This document shows, piece after piece, positions 45,827-53,481 of a stretch of 64,000 bases of DNA. The notes under the pieces were generated by a model. That model was not told the DNA's origin and did no database searches. It saw only the letters and a list, made by a program, of their open reading frames with translations. Origin of the DNA: Saprospiraceae bacterium (GTDB lineage: Bacteria > Bacteroidota > Bacteroidia > Chitinophagales > Saprospiraceae); assembly GCA_016706365.1 (NCBI GenBank), contig JADJJU010000005.1:124001-188000 (forward strand), written 5' to 3'. The first letter of the stretch is position 1. Each line of letters begins with the position of its first letter. The position numbers were made by a program, and so were the translations under genes.

Positions 45827-46525
45827 ATGGTAATCAAAAAATATCTTAAAAGCCTTGTAGGCTTAATTTTCCCGGATCTATGTCTGGCATGCAGAAAGGA
45901 GCAGCCTATTTCCGGAAGTCTTTTTTGTGTAGGATGTGAAGCTGTAATGCCTTATTGTGACTTTGATGATTTGAGAACCAATGAAGCATTTATGAGAATT
46001 GCCGGCCGATTACCGGTAAAACATGCGTCATCCTTTGTTTATTTTAAATCTAATAATATTGTACAGAATATTCTTCATGGGTTGAAATATGAGGGCAAAG
46101 AGGAGATTGGGTTATCCATGGGTAAGTTTCATGGAGAGCAATTGAAACCAATGTTGAAGGATTATCCGGATATCATCGTTCCCGTGCCTTTGCACCCTAA
46201 GAAAAGGCACACAAGAGGATATAATCAAAGTGAAATATATGCAAAAGGCCTCGCTATGGGCCTGCATATTCCGGTATATCCCAATGTTCTTAAAAGGAAA
46301 AAATTTACAGAAACTCAGACTAAGATGAATAAATCAGATCGCTTACTAAATGTATCTGAGGCATTTGAGTTGTACAATCCGGGACGAATCAATAATAAGC
46401 ACATTTTGTTGGTAGACGATGTGCTTACTTCGGGAGCTACTCTCGAAGCCTGCGGACTACCCTTACTTCAGATTCCGGGTGTGACAGTAAGTGTAGCCAC
46501 CCTGGCATTGGCGGATAATTGGTGA
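45827..46525 (+). CDS. comF: ComF-family phosphoribosyltransferase-like protein
   Basis: 232 residues from the ATG at 45827. An N-terminal zinc finger (PDLCLACRKEQ, then LFCVGCEAVMPYC) is followed by a PRTase fold: IVPVPLHPKKRHTRGYNQS near residue 120 and the PRPP loop ILLVDDVLTSGATLEACG near 195. ComF proteins take part in DNA uptake in competent bacteria. Confidence 0.9.
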   Translation: MVIKKYLKSLVGLIFPDLCLACRKEQPISGSLFCVGCEAVMPYCDFDDLRTNEAFMRIAGRLPVKHASSFVYFKSNNIVQNILHGLKYEGKEEIGLSMGKFHGEQLKPMLKDYPDIIVPVPLHPKKRHTRGYNQSEIYAKGLAMGLHIPVYPNVLKRKKFTETQTKMNKSDRLLNVSEAFELYNPGRINNKHILLVDDVLTSGATLEACGLPLLQIPGVTVSVATLALADNW

Positions 46526-46556
46526 AGGTAGAAGGTAGAAGGTGAAAGAAAGAAGG
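46524..46556. repeat. GAAGGTA heptamer tandem repeat
   Basis: About three units of GAAGGTA followed by decayed GAAAGAAAGAAG, directly after the comF stop. Confidence 0.6.
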
Positions 46557-46686
46557 CAGTCCCCAAAGCTTTGAGGAAGAAGTTTGGAATAAGATAGACA
46601 GCTAATAAACAACTGGTTTATCCTCTTGAATCCTATCAATCTCCTTCAATCTATCCTTCTCATACACTATCAATTCACATTCTGTG

Positions 46687-46694
46687 TAATTTTG
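46687..46694 (+). promoter_or_regulatory. Candidate -7 element for the aminotransferase/proB pair
   Basis: TAATTTTG, perfect match, 44 bases before the aminotransferase ATG. No TTTG at the ideal -33 distance. Confidence 0.35.
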
Positions 46695-46738
46695 TACTTT
46701 CAAGGAATAATACATTAAATAAAAATTGAATATAAAAT

Positions 46739-47962
46739 ATGCCTAAGGTTTCTCGTAAGGGTAGTTCTATGCCTGATAGTCCCATCAGAAAGCTGGATCA
46801 GTATGCATCAGAAGCAAAAGCCAAAGGGGTAAAAGTCATTCATCTCAATATCGGTCAACCAGATATAGAATCCCACCCGGCCGCATTAAAGGCTATTGCA
46901 AATTACAGTTCTCCGATTCTGGCTTATACAGCTTCTCCAGGAATAATGGATATGCGCGTTCAAATGGCTAATTATTATCGTAGAATGAACATCAAAGTTG
47001 ACCCTCAACATATTCTTGTGATGGCGGGTGGCTCTGAAGCGCTTTGTTTTACCATGATGAGTATTCTGGACGAGGGAGACGAATTAATTGCACCGGAACC
47101 ATTGTATGCCAACTTTCTGGCATTTGCGCACATGGCCGGGGCAACACTCATTCCTGTCAACTCAGAAATTGAATCAGGTTTTGCCTTGCCTCATGTTTCA
47201 CATTTTGAAGAAAAAATTGGTGCCCGAACCAAAGCTATTCTCTTATGCAATCCATCAAATCCGACAGGTTATGTTTACTCAAAATCAGAATTGCAGGATA
47301 TCGCTCAGCTTGTTTCAAAACATGATCTCTTTCTGATTGTAGATGAAGTATACAGGGAATTTTTCTATGGAGAAGAAAACGTGGTTTCTGCATTGAATCT
47401 GGATGGTCTGGATCAACATGTAATCGTTTGTGATTCTGCCTCCAAAAGATTCAGTTTATGCGGTGTTAGATTAGGGAATGTCGTAAGCAGAAACAAATCA
47501 GTATTAGCTACTATCACCAAATTTTCTCAAGCCCGACTGAGTGCACCACTAATGGCTCAGGTGGCCGGTATAGCGGCATATGAAGCTGAAGGTTCTTATT
47601 TCGAAGCAATCAGAGATACCTATCAAAAGAGAAGAGATTACCTCCATGCCCGGCTGTCGAAGATTCCGGGAGTGGTAGCTCCATTGCCCAAAGGTGCCTT
47701 TTATATCATCGCAAGATTACCGGTTCAGGATGCTGATGATTTTTGTAAGTGGTTGCTGACAGATTTTTCATTAGATGGATACACACTTATGATGGCACCC
47801 GCTTCCGGATTTTATATTACTCCGGGAAAAGGAAAGCAGGAAGTTCGTCTGGCTTATGTTTTAGAAGAGTCCTCAATTGATATTGGCATGAATTGTCTGG
47901 AAAAAGCATTGGAAACTTACAAATTGCTGGAGCCGGTAAAAGACACTGCATATTTAACCTAG
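46739..47962 (+). CDS. PLP-dependent class I aminotransferase
   Basis: 407 residues, fold type I. VIHLNIGQPDIESHPAAL near the start, CNPSNPTGYVYSKSEL near 180, FLIVDEVYREFFYG near 200 and the PLP-binding Lys in CDSASKRFSLCGVRLG near 242 identify it as AspC-type. The amino donor is probably aspartate, but closely related enzymes act on aromatic or other amino acids. proB starts 14 bp later. Confidence 0.9.
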   Translation: MPKVSRKGSSMPDSPIRKLDQYASEAKAKGVKVIHLNIGQPDIESHPAALKAIANYSSPILAYTASPGIMDMRVQMANYYRRMNIKVDPQHILVMAGGSEALCFTMMSILDEGDELIAPEPLYANFLAFAHMAGATLIPVNSEIESGFALPHVSHFEEKIGARTKAILLCNPSNPTGYVYSKSELQDIAQLVSKHDLFLIVDEVYREFFYGEENVVSALNLDGLDQHVIVCDSASKRFSLCGVRLGNVVSRNKSVLATITKFSQARLSAPLMAQVAGIAAYEAEGSYFEAIRDTYQKRRDYLHARLSKIPGVVAPLPKGAFYIIARLPVQDADDFCKWLLTDFSLDGYTLMMAPASGFYITPGKGKQEVRLAYVLEESSIDIGMNCLEKALETYKLLEPVKDTAYLT

Positions 47963-47976
47963 TGCAGCAAATTGGA

Positions 47977-48756
47977 ATGAAATACAAGCAAAGAATTGTT
48001 GTCAAAGTGGGAACGAATGTACTGACTACAACAAATGGTAAGTTGGATCTGGAAGTACTTGGAAATTTGGTAGATCAGATTGCTGCATTGCAGAAACAAG
48101 GCTACCAAATGTTATTAGTTAGCTCTGGTGCGGTAGGAGCAGGAAAATCTGTATTCAGCTTTAAAGATACCGGGGATAAAATTGCCTCCAGACAAGTGTA
48201 TTCCTCTATAGGTCAAATTTTATTGATCCATGAATACTACCAGCGATTCAGGGATCATCATATTTTTTGCAGTCAGGTGCTGGCGACAAAAGAAGATTTT
48301 AGAGGTAAGACGCATTATGCCAATATGTCTCACTGTATTGATAATTTACTATCCCAGGGAGTAGTGCCTGTGATCAATGAAAATGATGTGGTAGCCATCG
48401 ACGAGTTGATGTTTACGGACAACGATGAACTGGCGGGATTAATGGCGCAGATGGTCAAAGCAGATAAGCTGATCATTCTTTCCAATGTAGAAGGGATATT
48501 TACAGGAGCGCCGGATAATCCCGAAAGTAAAATTATTCCTATTATTCAGGCACAGGAGATTGCTACTATCTCGGAGTATATACAGGAGCAAACTTCATCC
48601 GGTGGGAGAGGAGGCATGGTTTCAAAATTCAGCACCGCCAGAAAAGCAATTCGCAAAGGAATTCAGGTACATATTGCACATGGCAAAATTCCGGATATCT
48701 TGCTGAAGGTTTTGCGTGGAGAGGAGGTAGGGACTAGATTTGTGCCGGGGCGATGA
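47977..48756 (+). CDS. proB: Glutamate 5-kinase (no PUA domain)
   Basis: First step of proline synthesis: phosphorylates the gamma-carboxylate of glutamate. RIVVKVGTNVLTTTNGKLD is the start, LLVSSGAVGAGKSVF near 47, VPVINENDVVAIDEL and FTDNDELAGLMAQMV near 145-160 and GGRGGMVSKFSTARKA near 215. About 260 residues, so it lacks the C-terminal PUA domain of the E. coli enzyme. The open frame extends into the preceding gene, but the ATG at 47977 fits the family start. proA is not adjacent. Confidence 0.93.
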   Translation: MKYKQRIVVKVGTNVLTTTNGKLDLEVLGNLVDQIAALQKQGYQMLLVSSGAVGAGKSVFSFKDTGDKIASRQVYSSIGQILLIHEYYQRFRDHHIFCSQVLATKEDFRGKTHYANMSHCIDNLLSQGVVPVINENDVVAIDELMFTDNDELAGLMAQMVKADKLIILSNVEGIFTGAPDNPESKIIPIIQAQEIATISEYIQEQTSSGGRGGMVSKFSTARKAIRKGIQVHIAHGKIPDILLKVLRGEEVGTRFVPGR

Positions 48757-48803
48757 GTACGTTCCAGATTTGTCAAATTTCAAAAATTTGGCAAATCTAT
48801 TTC

Positions 48804-49337
48804 TCACTCCTCACTCTTCTCCCCCTCAAACACCTCCCCCGATAATCCCTTTAATTTTTCATTCCACTCGGCACTGCCCTTAACAGCATGTATGGTTTTT
48901 TCAGCAGTAACAAGAAGTGGTTTGGCAAGAAATGAATGATCGAGTGTATCCGATGGAATCAGTTTTGTATTGTCCACAAAAACTAATAGGCAAGCAAAAG
49001 ATAAAGTGAAGCTAATGGCTCCCAAAAGTCCCGTAAATAATGGGCTAATCCATCCCGTGTCTTTCTTGACAAAATATGGCTCGAGCAAATTCCATAAGTA
49101 CCAGCCAAGGAATAGCCAAATGCCAAGAATGAACATTATTGAGGGAATGATCAACCATTCGGATCTTACTCCCATTGATTGATCCAGACTATTCAATAAT
49201 AATGCTGATCCCTTCAAAGTCACCCAAACTGAGGTCAGAATGGATACTAAATACAGGAGCCACTTACTGACTCCAAACTGATATCCAAAATATACTCCGG
49301 TGAAAATAATCAGCAATAAAACTACATCAATTAACAT
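48804..49337 (-). CDS. CvpA-family membrane protein
   Basis: 177 residues, four membrane helices. It starts MLIDVVLLLIIFTGVYFGYQFG, and the N-terminal amphipathic Phe-x-Gly-x-x-x-Gly pattern is the CvpA signature. CvpA relatives are linked to colicin V export, purF regulation and envelope stress; the function is unclear here. Convergent with proB. Confidence 0.78.
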   Translation of the reverse strand: MLIDVVLLLIIFTGVYFGYQFGVSKWLLYLVSILTSVWVTLKGSALLLNSLDQSMGVRSEWLIIPSIMFILGIWLFLGWYLWNLLEPYFVKKDTGWISPLFTGLLGAISFTLSFACLLVFVDNTKLIPSDTLDHSFLAKPLLVTAEKTIHAVKGSAEWNEKLKGLSGEVFEGEKSEE

Positions 49338-49699
49338 ATGTCACCATTTGAAAACAAAAATAACATATTATGAATATTTGTAATAAGAATTTTTCATTCT
49401 CCATAGAAATCATCATGTATATCGGCTGCTATCCGGCTGTTTACTAAACTTCTCAACATCTAAACTCCTCTACAAAATGAGTCTCAATGTTCGTCCCCCC
49501 GATGGTCGAAGTCTTTGACTTCGATCCTATATTTCATGAATTTCTAATTCATCTACGACATATTCACGTCTTAGAACCAATCGGCTGTTATCCGACTGTT
49601 TCCAATTCTAAATTCTGCCTTCTAACTTCTGAATTCTTCAGTCCCCGCCGATTTATCCATCACAAATTGACAGCCCTGGTGGTTGCGGGGACTGCCTAC
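49338..49699. repeat. Non-coding stretch with dispersed hairpin repeats
   Basis: CGGCTGTTATCCG-type words at about 49420 and 49580. A hairpin unit at 49499-49555 (TCGAAGTC-TTT-GACTTCGA then TCCTATATTTCATGAATTT) is shared with 63025-63082. CAGTCCCCGC (49639-49648) and GCGGGGACTG (49685-49694) form perfect 10-base arms around 36 bases, just past the prfC stop. No gene seen. Confidence 0.6.
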
Positions 49700-51280
49700 T
49701 CAATGCTCATCCGAAAGATGGAAATTAATCTTCGGATGCGCCTCCTGTACAGTCCTTAAGCTCCATGCTGTCTCTGCGAGATAGACCAGACGTACATGTT
49801 TGTCCCTTGCGAGATCTTTTTTTCTGCGGCTGATAAATTCACGCATTGCTTCTGCATCTGTAGAAGTTACCCAGCAAGCTTTGTGCAGATGGACTGGTTC
49901 ATAGCGACAGGAAGCTCCGTATTCATGCTCCAGTCTATATTGGATTACATCAAACTGCAGCGCTCCAACTGTTCCTATAATTTTACGATTGTTATCTTCT
50001 TTTGTAAACAACTGGGCCAGGCCTTCATCCATTAACTCAAATAATCCTTTATTAAGCTGCTTGGTTTTCATCGGATCAGCATTGTTTACATACCTGAATT
50101 GCTCAGGAGAGAAGCTTGGAATACCTTTGAAATGGAGGATTTCGCCTTCTGTTAGTGTATCACCTATTTTGAAGTTTCCTGAATCGTATAGACCAATTAC
50201 ATCTCCCGGGTATGCATCATCTATGACTGATTTTTTTGAAGCCATGAAACTCGTCGGGTTGGAAAACTTCATGTTTTTCCCCTGTCTGACATGATAATAA
50301 TTGGTATTTCTTTCAAATTGCCCGGACACTATGCGACAAAATGCAATTCTGTCTCTGTGTTTTGGATCCATGTTTGCATGGATTTTGAAAATGAATCCGG
50401 AGAATTTTTCTTCTTCAGGCCTTACTACTCTTTCTTCTGTCTCACGTTCTCTTGGGGTAGGAGCGATTTCTATGAAGCAATCCAGCAATTCTTTGACCCC
50501 GAAATTATTCACAGCACTTCCGAAGAAAACCGGGCTTAGTTCACCTGATCGATATTTTTCGACTGTAAATTCAGGATAGACTGTTTCGATTATTTCTACT
50601 TCGCCCCTGAGTTCATCCGCAGGTTTTTCACCAATTTTTTTGTCCAGTTCCGGATCAGAAAGGTCATTAAATTCTAAAATATCTTCCTCCGTTTGTTTTC
50701 CATGTGGAGAAAACAAGCATAGTTTTTTCTCATACATATTATACACTCCCTGGAATCGCGACCCCATACCGATAGGCCATGAAAGCGGTCTGACTTTAAG
50801 ACCAAGCTTTGTTTCTACTTCGTCAAGAAGATCCATTGCATCCAATCCTTCCCTGTCCATTTTATTGATGAACACAATGATAGGAGTACTTCTCATTCTG
50901 CAGACTTCTACCAGTTTTTCAGTTTGCTCTTCCACACCTTTTGCAACGTCAATCACAACTATTACGCTATCCACCGCTGTCAATGTGCGGAATGTATCTT
51001 CAGCGAAATCCTTGTGACCGGGAGTGTCCAGGATGTTGATTTGAAGGTCTTCATATTCAAAACCCATCACGGAAGTAGCGACAGAGATACCTCTTTGCTT
51101 CTCGATCTCCATGAAGTCAGAGGTCGCATGTTTTTTAATCTTATTGGATTTGACAGCACCTGCCGTTTGGATGGCTCCACCGAACAGAAGTAGTTTTTCT
51201 GTCAAAGTTGTCTTACCTGCATCCGGGTGACTGACGATCCCAAATGTGCGTCGGCGGGCTATTTCCTGAAGTCTGTCCAT
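49700..51280 (-). CDS. prfC: Peptide chain release factor 3
   Basis: GTPase that removes RF1/RF2 from the ribosome, 526 residues. G1 is SHPDAGKTTLTEKLL near residue 18, the switch region has DFMEIEKQRGISV, G3 ILDTPGHKDFAEDT and G4 INKMDRE. The C-terminal half has GALQFDVIQYRLEHEYGA, specific for RF3. The start MDRLQEIARRRTFGIVSH is typical. Stands alone. Confidence 0.96.
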   Translation of the reverse strand: MDRLQEIARRRTFGIVSHPDAGKTTLTEKLLLFGGAIQTAGAVKSNKIKKHATSDFMEIEKQRGISVATSVMGFEYEDLQINILDTPGHKDFAEDTFRTLTAVDSVIVVIDVAKGVEEQTEKLVEVCRMRSTPIIVFINKMDREGLDAMDLLDEVETKLGLKVRPLSWPIGMGSRFQGVYNMYEKKLCLFSPHGKQTEEDILEFNDLSDPELDKKIGEKPADELRGEVEIIETVYPEFTVEKYRSGELSPVFFGSAVNNFGVKELLDCFIEIAPTPRERETEERVVRPEEEKFSGFIFKIHANMDPKHRDRIAFCRIVSGQFERNTNYYHVRQGKNMKFSNPTSFMASKKSVIDDAYPGDVIGLYDSGNFKIGDTLTEGEILHFKGIPSFSPEQFRYVNNADPMKTKQLNKGLFELMDEGLAQLFTKEDNNRKIIGTVGALQFDVIQYRLEHEYGASCRYEPVHLHKACWVTSTDAEAMREFISRRKKDLARDKHVRLVYLAETAWSLRTVQEAHPKINFHLSDEH

Positions 51281-52233
51281 GAGTATATTGAGCTGGATTT
51301 TTAAAACGGGTGCAAAGATAGGGATTTAGGAAGGAAATAATTGCCTGAGAAAATTACTGTTGTATTTCAATTTGTTTTGGGCATCACCCCGAGGTGCAGA
51401 GATGTGATGATTGGCAATACAATCATCACATTTCTGCACTCGCGGTCGCTACGTTGCACCACTCGCTGTTCGCTCGGTCCCCATTTACAACTCCACTACA
51501 ATGCATTGGCGAAAGGCATGGGGACTGCCTCCCTTTGGTCGGCATGGTTTCACATCGCTGATGCAATCCCAGCTCAGAAGCAGCAAAATTTTAAAGTGAG
51601 CAAGTTCAAGGAAGTACTTTGAAGCACCGAATAGATTTTTGATTTATTCTACCTCAGTTTGTGATATAAGAAGGTTTTGAACTTCTTAATGTGTCAATGG
51701 AATTGTGTCCTTCTAATCACCTCAAGCCGGTGGGGCTCTTACTTTTTGAGATGGCAAAAAGTAAGCAAAAACCATTCGCACTGTTGAGCCTAATCCTAAA
51801 AATGCGTTTTCCTTTCGCTAAGCCCGCTAAACTCGCCGTGGTGTTAGCTGTTCCTGCTTATGGTTCACAGGCCATCTCTATATCTGCATGGTTTCAGTGA
51901 ATGCTCACACAGTACCGGTCTTGGCCGCTTCACTCAAAACCATTTTTTACGGATTATTCTCAAAGGTGCGACTGTTTCAACTTCATTCCTGCTTTTGATC
52001 CATGAAATTTTATCAGCAAAATGTAAATTCAAATCATTTTTATTTTTAACCAAATTGGGTTATGAGGAAATTTTAAAAGGCCGGTAAAAAAAACCAATAC
52101 CAGATTTTAAATGCCAATGTAACTTTTAGTTTGAATTTCAACATGTTAGAGCTTTAAAAACTTGAATTGGATGATCAGACTCTAAATCTGAATCGGAGGA
52201 AATAATTGCCACAGAGTGGTAAAATCTTCATAA
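51281..52233. repeat. Long non-coding stretch with two hairpin elements
   Basis: A 46-base hairpin at 51394-51439 (20-bp arms GTGCAGAGATGTGATGATTG and its complement with one G-T pair) is followed by CGCGGTCGCT, CGCTGTTCGCTCGGTC and GGCATGGGGACTGCC words, suggesting a larger structured element to about 51560. At 51738-51765, CTTACTTTTT and AAAAAGTAAG form a second hairpin, followed by GCAAAAACC and a segment with many GC words to about 51930. No credible gene; short open frames here are repeat-derived. Confidence 0.6.
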
Positions 52234-52321
52234 CCCTGGATCCAATCCAGGGAGAAGAAATAACAATATTTTGTTTTGGCGTAATTTTTGCCTGAAAGAA
52301 GCAAAAATTATGACAAAACAA
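52234..52321 (+). repeat. Composite palindromic repeat, copy C
   Basis: CCCTGGAT/ATCCAGGG hairpin (52234-52252), then TTGTTTTGGCG...GACAAAACAA (52271-52321) whose 21-base arms pair except at two positions. The first, CCCCGAA-type hairpin of copies A and B is missing or decayed. It lies about 110 bases upstream of the first cysteine leader promoter. Confidence 0.75.
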
Positions 52322-52429
52322 GAAAAGCCAGTACGTGGAATGCTTTGACTTTGCTGATTAAAATGCAGTTCCAGAATACCTCAGTTTAAGGATATTGATA
52401 AATTAATTTAGAGAAAAATGATCGTTGCT

Positions 52430-52461
52430 ATTGTTTTATTCGCAAAAGAGGTTTATTCTTG
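52430..52461 (+). promoter_or_regulatory. Candidate promoter of the cysteine operon
   Basis: ATTG (52430-52433), 20 bases, TATTCTTG (52454-52461): one mismatch in each element to TTTG and TAnnTTTG. Only TCGA separates it from the leader-1 ATG, so that ORF would be at the 5' end of the mRNA. Confidence 0.5.
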
Positions 52462-52465
52462 TCGA

Positions 52466-52537
52466 ATGAAAACAAATCAATCTATGACATGTTGTTGTTG
52501 TCATACTGCTCAGAGAGCGGTTGGGACAATAATGTGA
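52466..52537 (+). CDS. Cysteine-rich leader peptide 1
   Basis: A 23-codon ORF with four consecutive TGT Cys codons (codons 9-12, 52490-52501) in the context SMTCCCCHTA, stop TGA at 52535. It is too short for a functional enzyme, and its position before a terminator and a cysteine-synthesis operon is that of an attenuation leader: ribosomes would stall on the Cys run when Cys-tRNA is scarce. GCGG-TT-GGG at 52517-52525 can pair with CCC-TT-CCGC in the left arm of the terminator at 52571, providing an antiterminator. Confidence 0.75.
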   Translation: MKTNQSMTCCCCHTAQRAVGTIM

Positions 52538-52570
52538 TATAGATTAATACAAATAAAATCCAGTTTCACA

Positions 52571-52608
52571 AAAAGCCCTTCCGCCAAAATGGAAGGGCTT
52601 TTTTTTTG
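52571..52608 (+). terminator. Intrinsic terminator T1 (attenuator 1)
   Basis: AAAAGCCCTTCC (52571-52582), 8-base loop, GGAAGGGCTTTT (52591-52602): perfect 12-bp stem with a T run, 33 bases after leader 1. Confidence 0.95.
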
Positions 52609-52627
52609 ATCAAATAGAATTTAGAAA

Positions 52628-52726
52628 ATGAAAATGTTACATAAATCTTCTTGCTGTTGTCGCTGCTGTTGCCCTGACTGGCACACGGACCCTGGAGGTA
52701 AGAGACATGTAATATTTATCGAATAA
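52628..52726 (+). CDS. Cysteine-rich leader peptide 2
   Basis: A 32-codon ORF beginning MKMLHKSS, then CCCRCCC at residues 9-15 (52652-52672), then PDWHTDPGGK and a TAA stop at 52724. Six of seven codons in the run are Cys (TGC and TGT mixed). GGACC-CT-GGAGG (52687-52698), about 15 bases downstream of the Cys run, can pair with CCTTCC-GGTCC (52757-52767) in the left arm of the next terminator, so stalling would free an antiterminator. Same logic as leader 1 with a different sequence. Confidence 0.78.
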   Translation: MKMLHKSSCCCRCCCPDWHTDPGGKRHVIFIE

Positions 52727-52750
52727 TAGAATAGGTAAATTACATAGTAC

Positions 52751-52784
52751 AAAAGCCCTTCCGGTCCTGCCGGAGGGGCTTTTT
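52751..52784 (+). terminator. Intrinsic terminator T2 (attenuator 2)
   Basis: AAAAGCCCTTCCGG (52751-52764), loop TCCTG, CCGGAGGGGCTTTT (52770-52783), one T-G wobble, followed by T-rich sequence. It shares the AAAAGCCCTTCCG core with T1. It ends about 29 bases before the peroxiredoxin ATG. Confidence 0.95.
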
Positions 52785-52812
52785 ATTTTTCACACAACAA
52801 CAAAAAATTATC

Positions 52813-53469
52813 ATGAGCGATTTAATTAAAAATTCAACTTCACTGCCAAAAATTGGCGATCCTGCACCGGACTTTACGGCACAGACGACCAAAGGGACTT
52901 TCAAATTCAGTGAGTGGCGGGCAGACAAATGGACGATTTTCTTTTCCCATCCTGCAGACTTTACACCGGTTTGTACGACTGAATTAATAGAATTTGCCAG
53001 AGAATCTGATTGGTTTGCGGAGAGAAATACTCAACTAATCGGACTCAGCATTGACAGTATACATGCACATCTTGCCTGGGTTCTGAATGTCAAAGAGAAA
53101 ACGGGAGTATTGCTTGATTTTCCTTTGATTGCTGACCTTGATGGTTCCGTAGCCAATGCATATGGAATGCTTCATCCGGGTGCCAGCTCCACTGCAACCG
53201 TTAGAGCTGTATTCATAATTGACCCGAAGGGAATAGTGAGATTGTTGATTTATTACCCACTGAACATTGGTCGAGGAATTGAGGAAATTAAAAGAGTACT
53301 TGAAGCTCTGCAAACCGCAGATCAATACAGTGTAGCGCTTCCCGTCAACTGGAAGAAAGGTGAAAATGTAGTTGTTCCCGCACCTAAAACACTCGCAGAA
53401 ATCGAGAAAAATGAAGCTGCAGGATATGAGGAAAGAATTGATTTTTATTTGCAAAAAAGAAGTCTCTAA
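52813..53469 (+). CDS. One-Cys peroxiredoxin (Prx6 type)
   Basis: 218 residues. The peroxidatic Cys is in SHPADFTPVCTTELIEF near residue 55 and is the only Cys in the protein. A conserved Arg lies in ATVRAVFIIDPKG, and the long C-terminal extension with SVALPVNWKKGENVVV is typical of Prx6. It reduces peroxides using an external thiol. First enzyme gene after the double attenuator, 12 bp before cysM, suggesting that it protects the thiol intermediates or uses cysteine-derived thiols; that link is inference. Confidence 0.92.
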   Translation: MSDLIKNSTSLPKIGDPAPDFTAQTTKGTFKFSEWRADKWTIFFSHPADFTPVCTTELIEFARESDWFAERNTQLIGLSIDSIHAHLAWVLNVKEKTGVLLDFPLIADLDGSVANAYGMLHPGASSTATVRAVFIIDPKGIVRLLIYYPLNIGRGIEEIKRVLEALQTADQYSVALPVNWKKGENVVVPAPKTLAEIEKNEAAGYEERIDFYLQKRSL

Positions 53470-53481
53470 AGACACAATATC

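Noticed and set aside
51394..51439. Insertion-sequence terminal repeat
   Set aside because: No transposase or target duplication is visible; recorded as a hairpin element only.
51691..51900. 69-codon open frame in the gap after prfC
   Set aside because: It is read through the TACTTTTT hairpin repeat; such frames recur with the repeat and are not real genes.
52466..52726. Leader ORFs as small metallothioneins or bacteriocins
   Set aside because: The Cys residues are in consecutive runs rather than CxC or CxxC patterns, and both ORFs precede terminators and a cysteine operon, which fits attenuation better.
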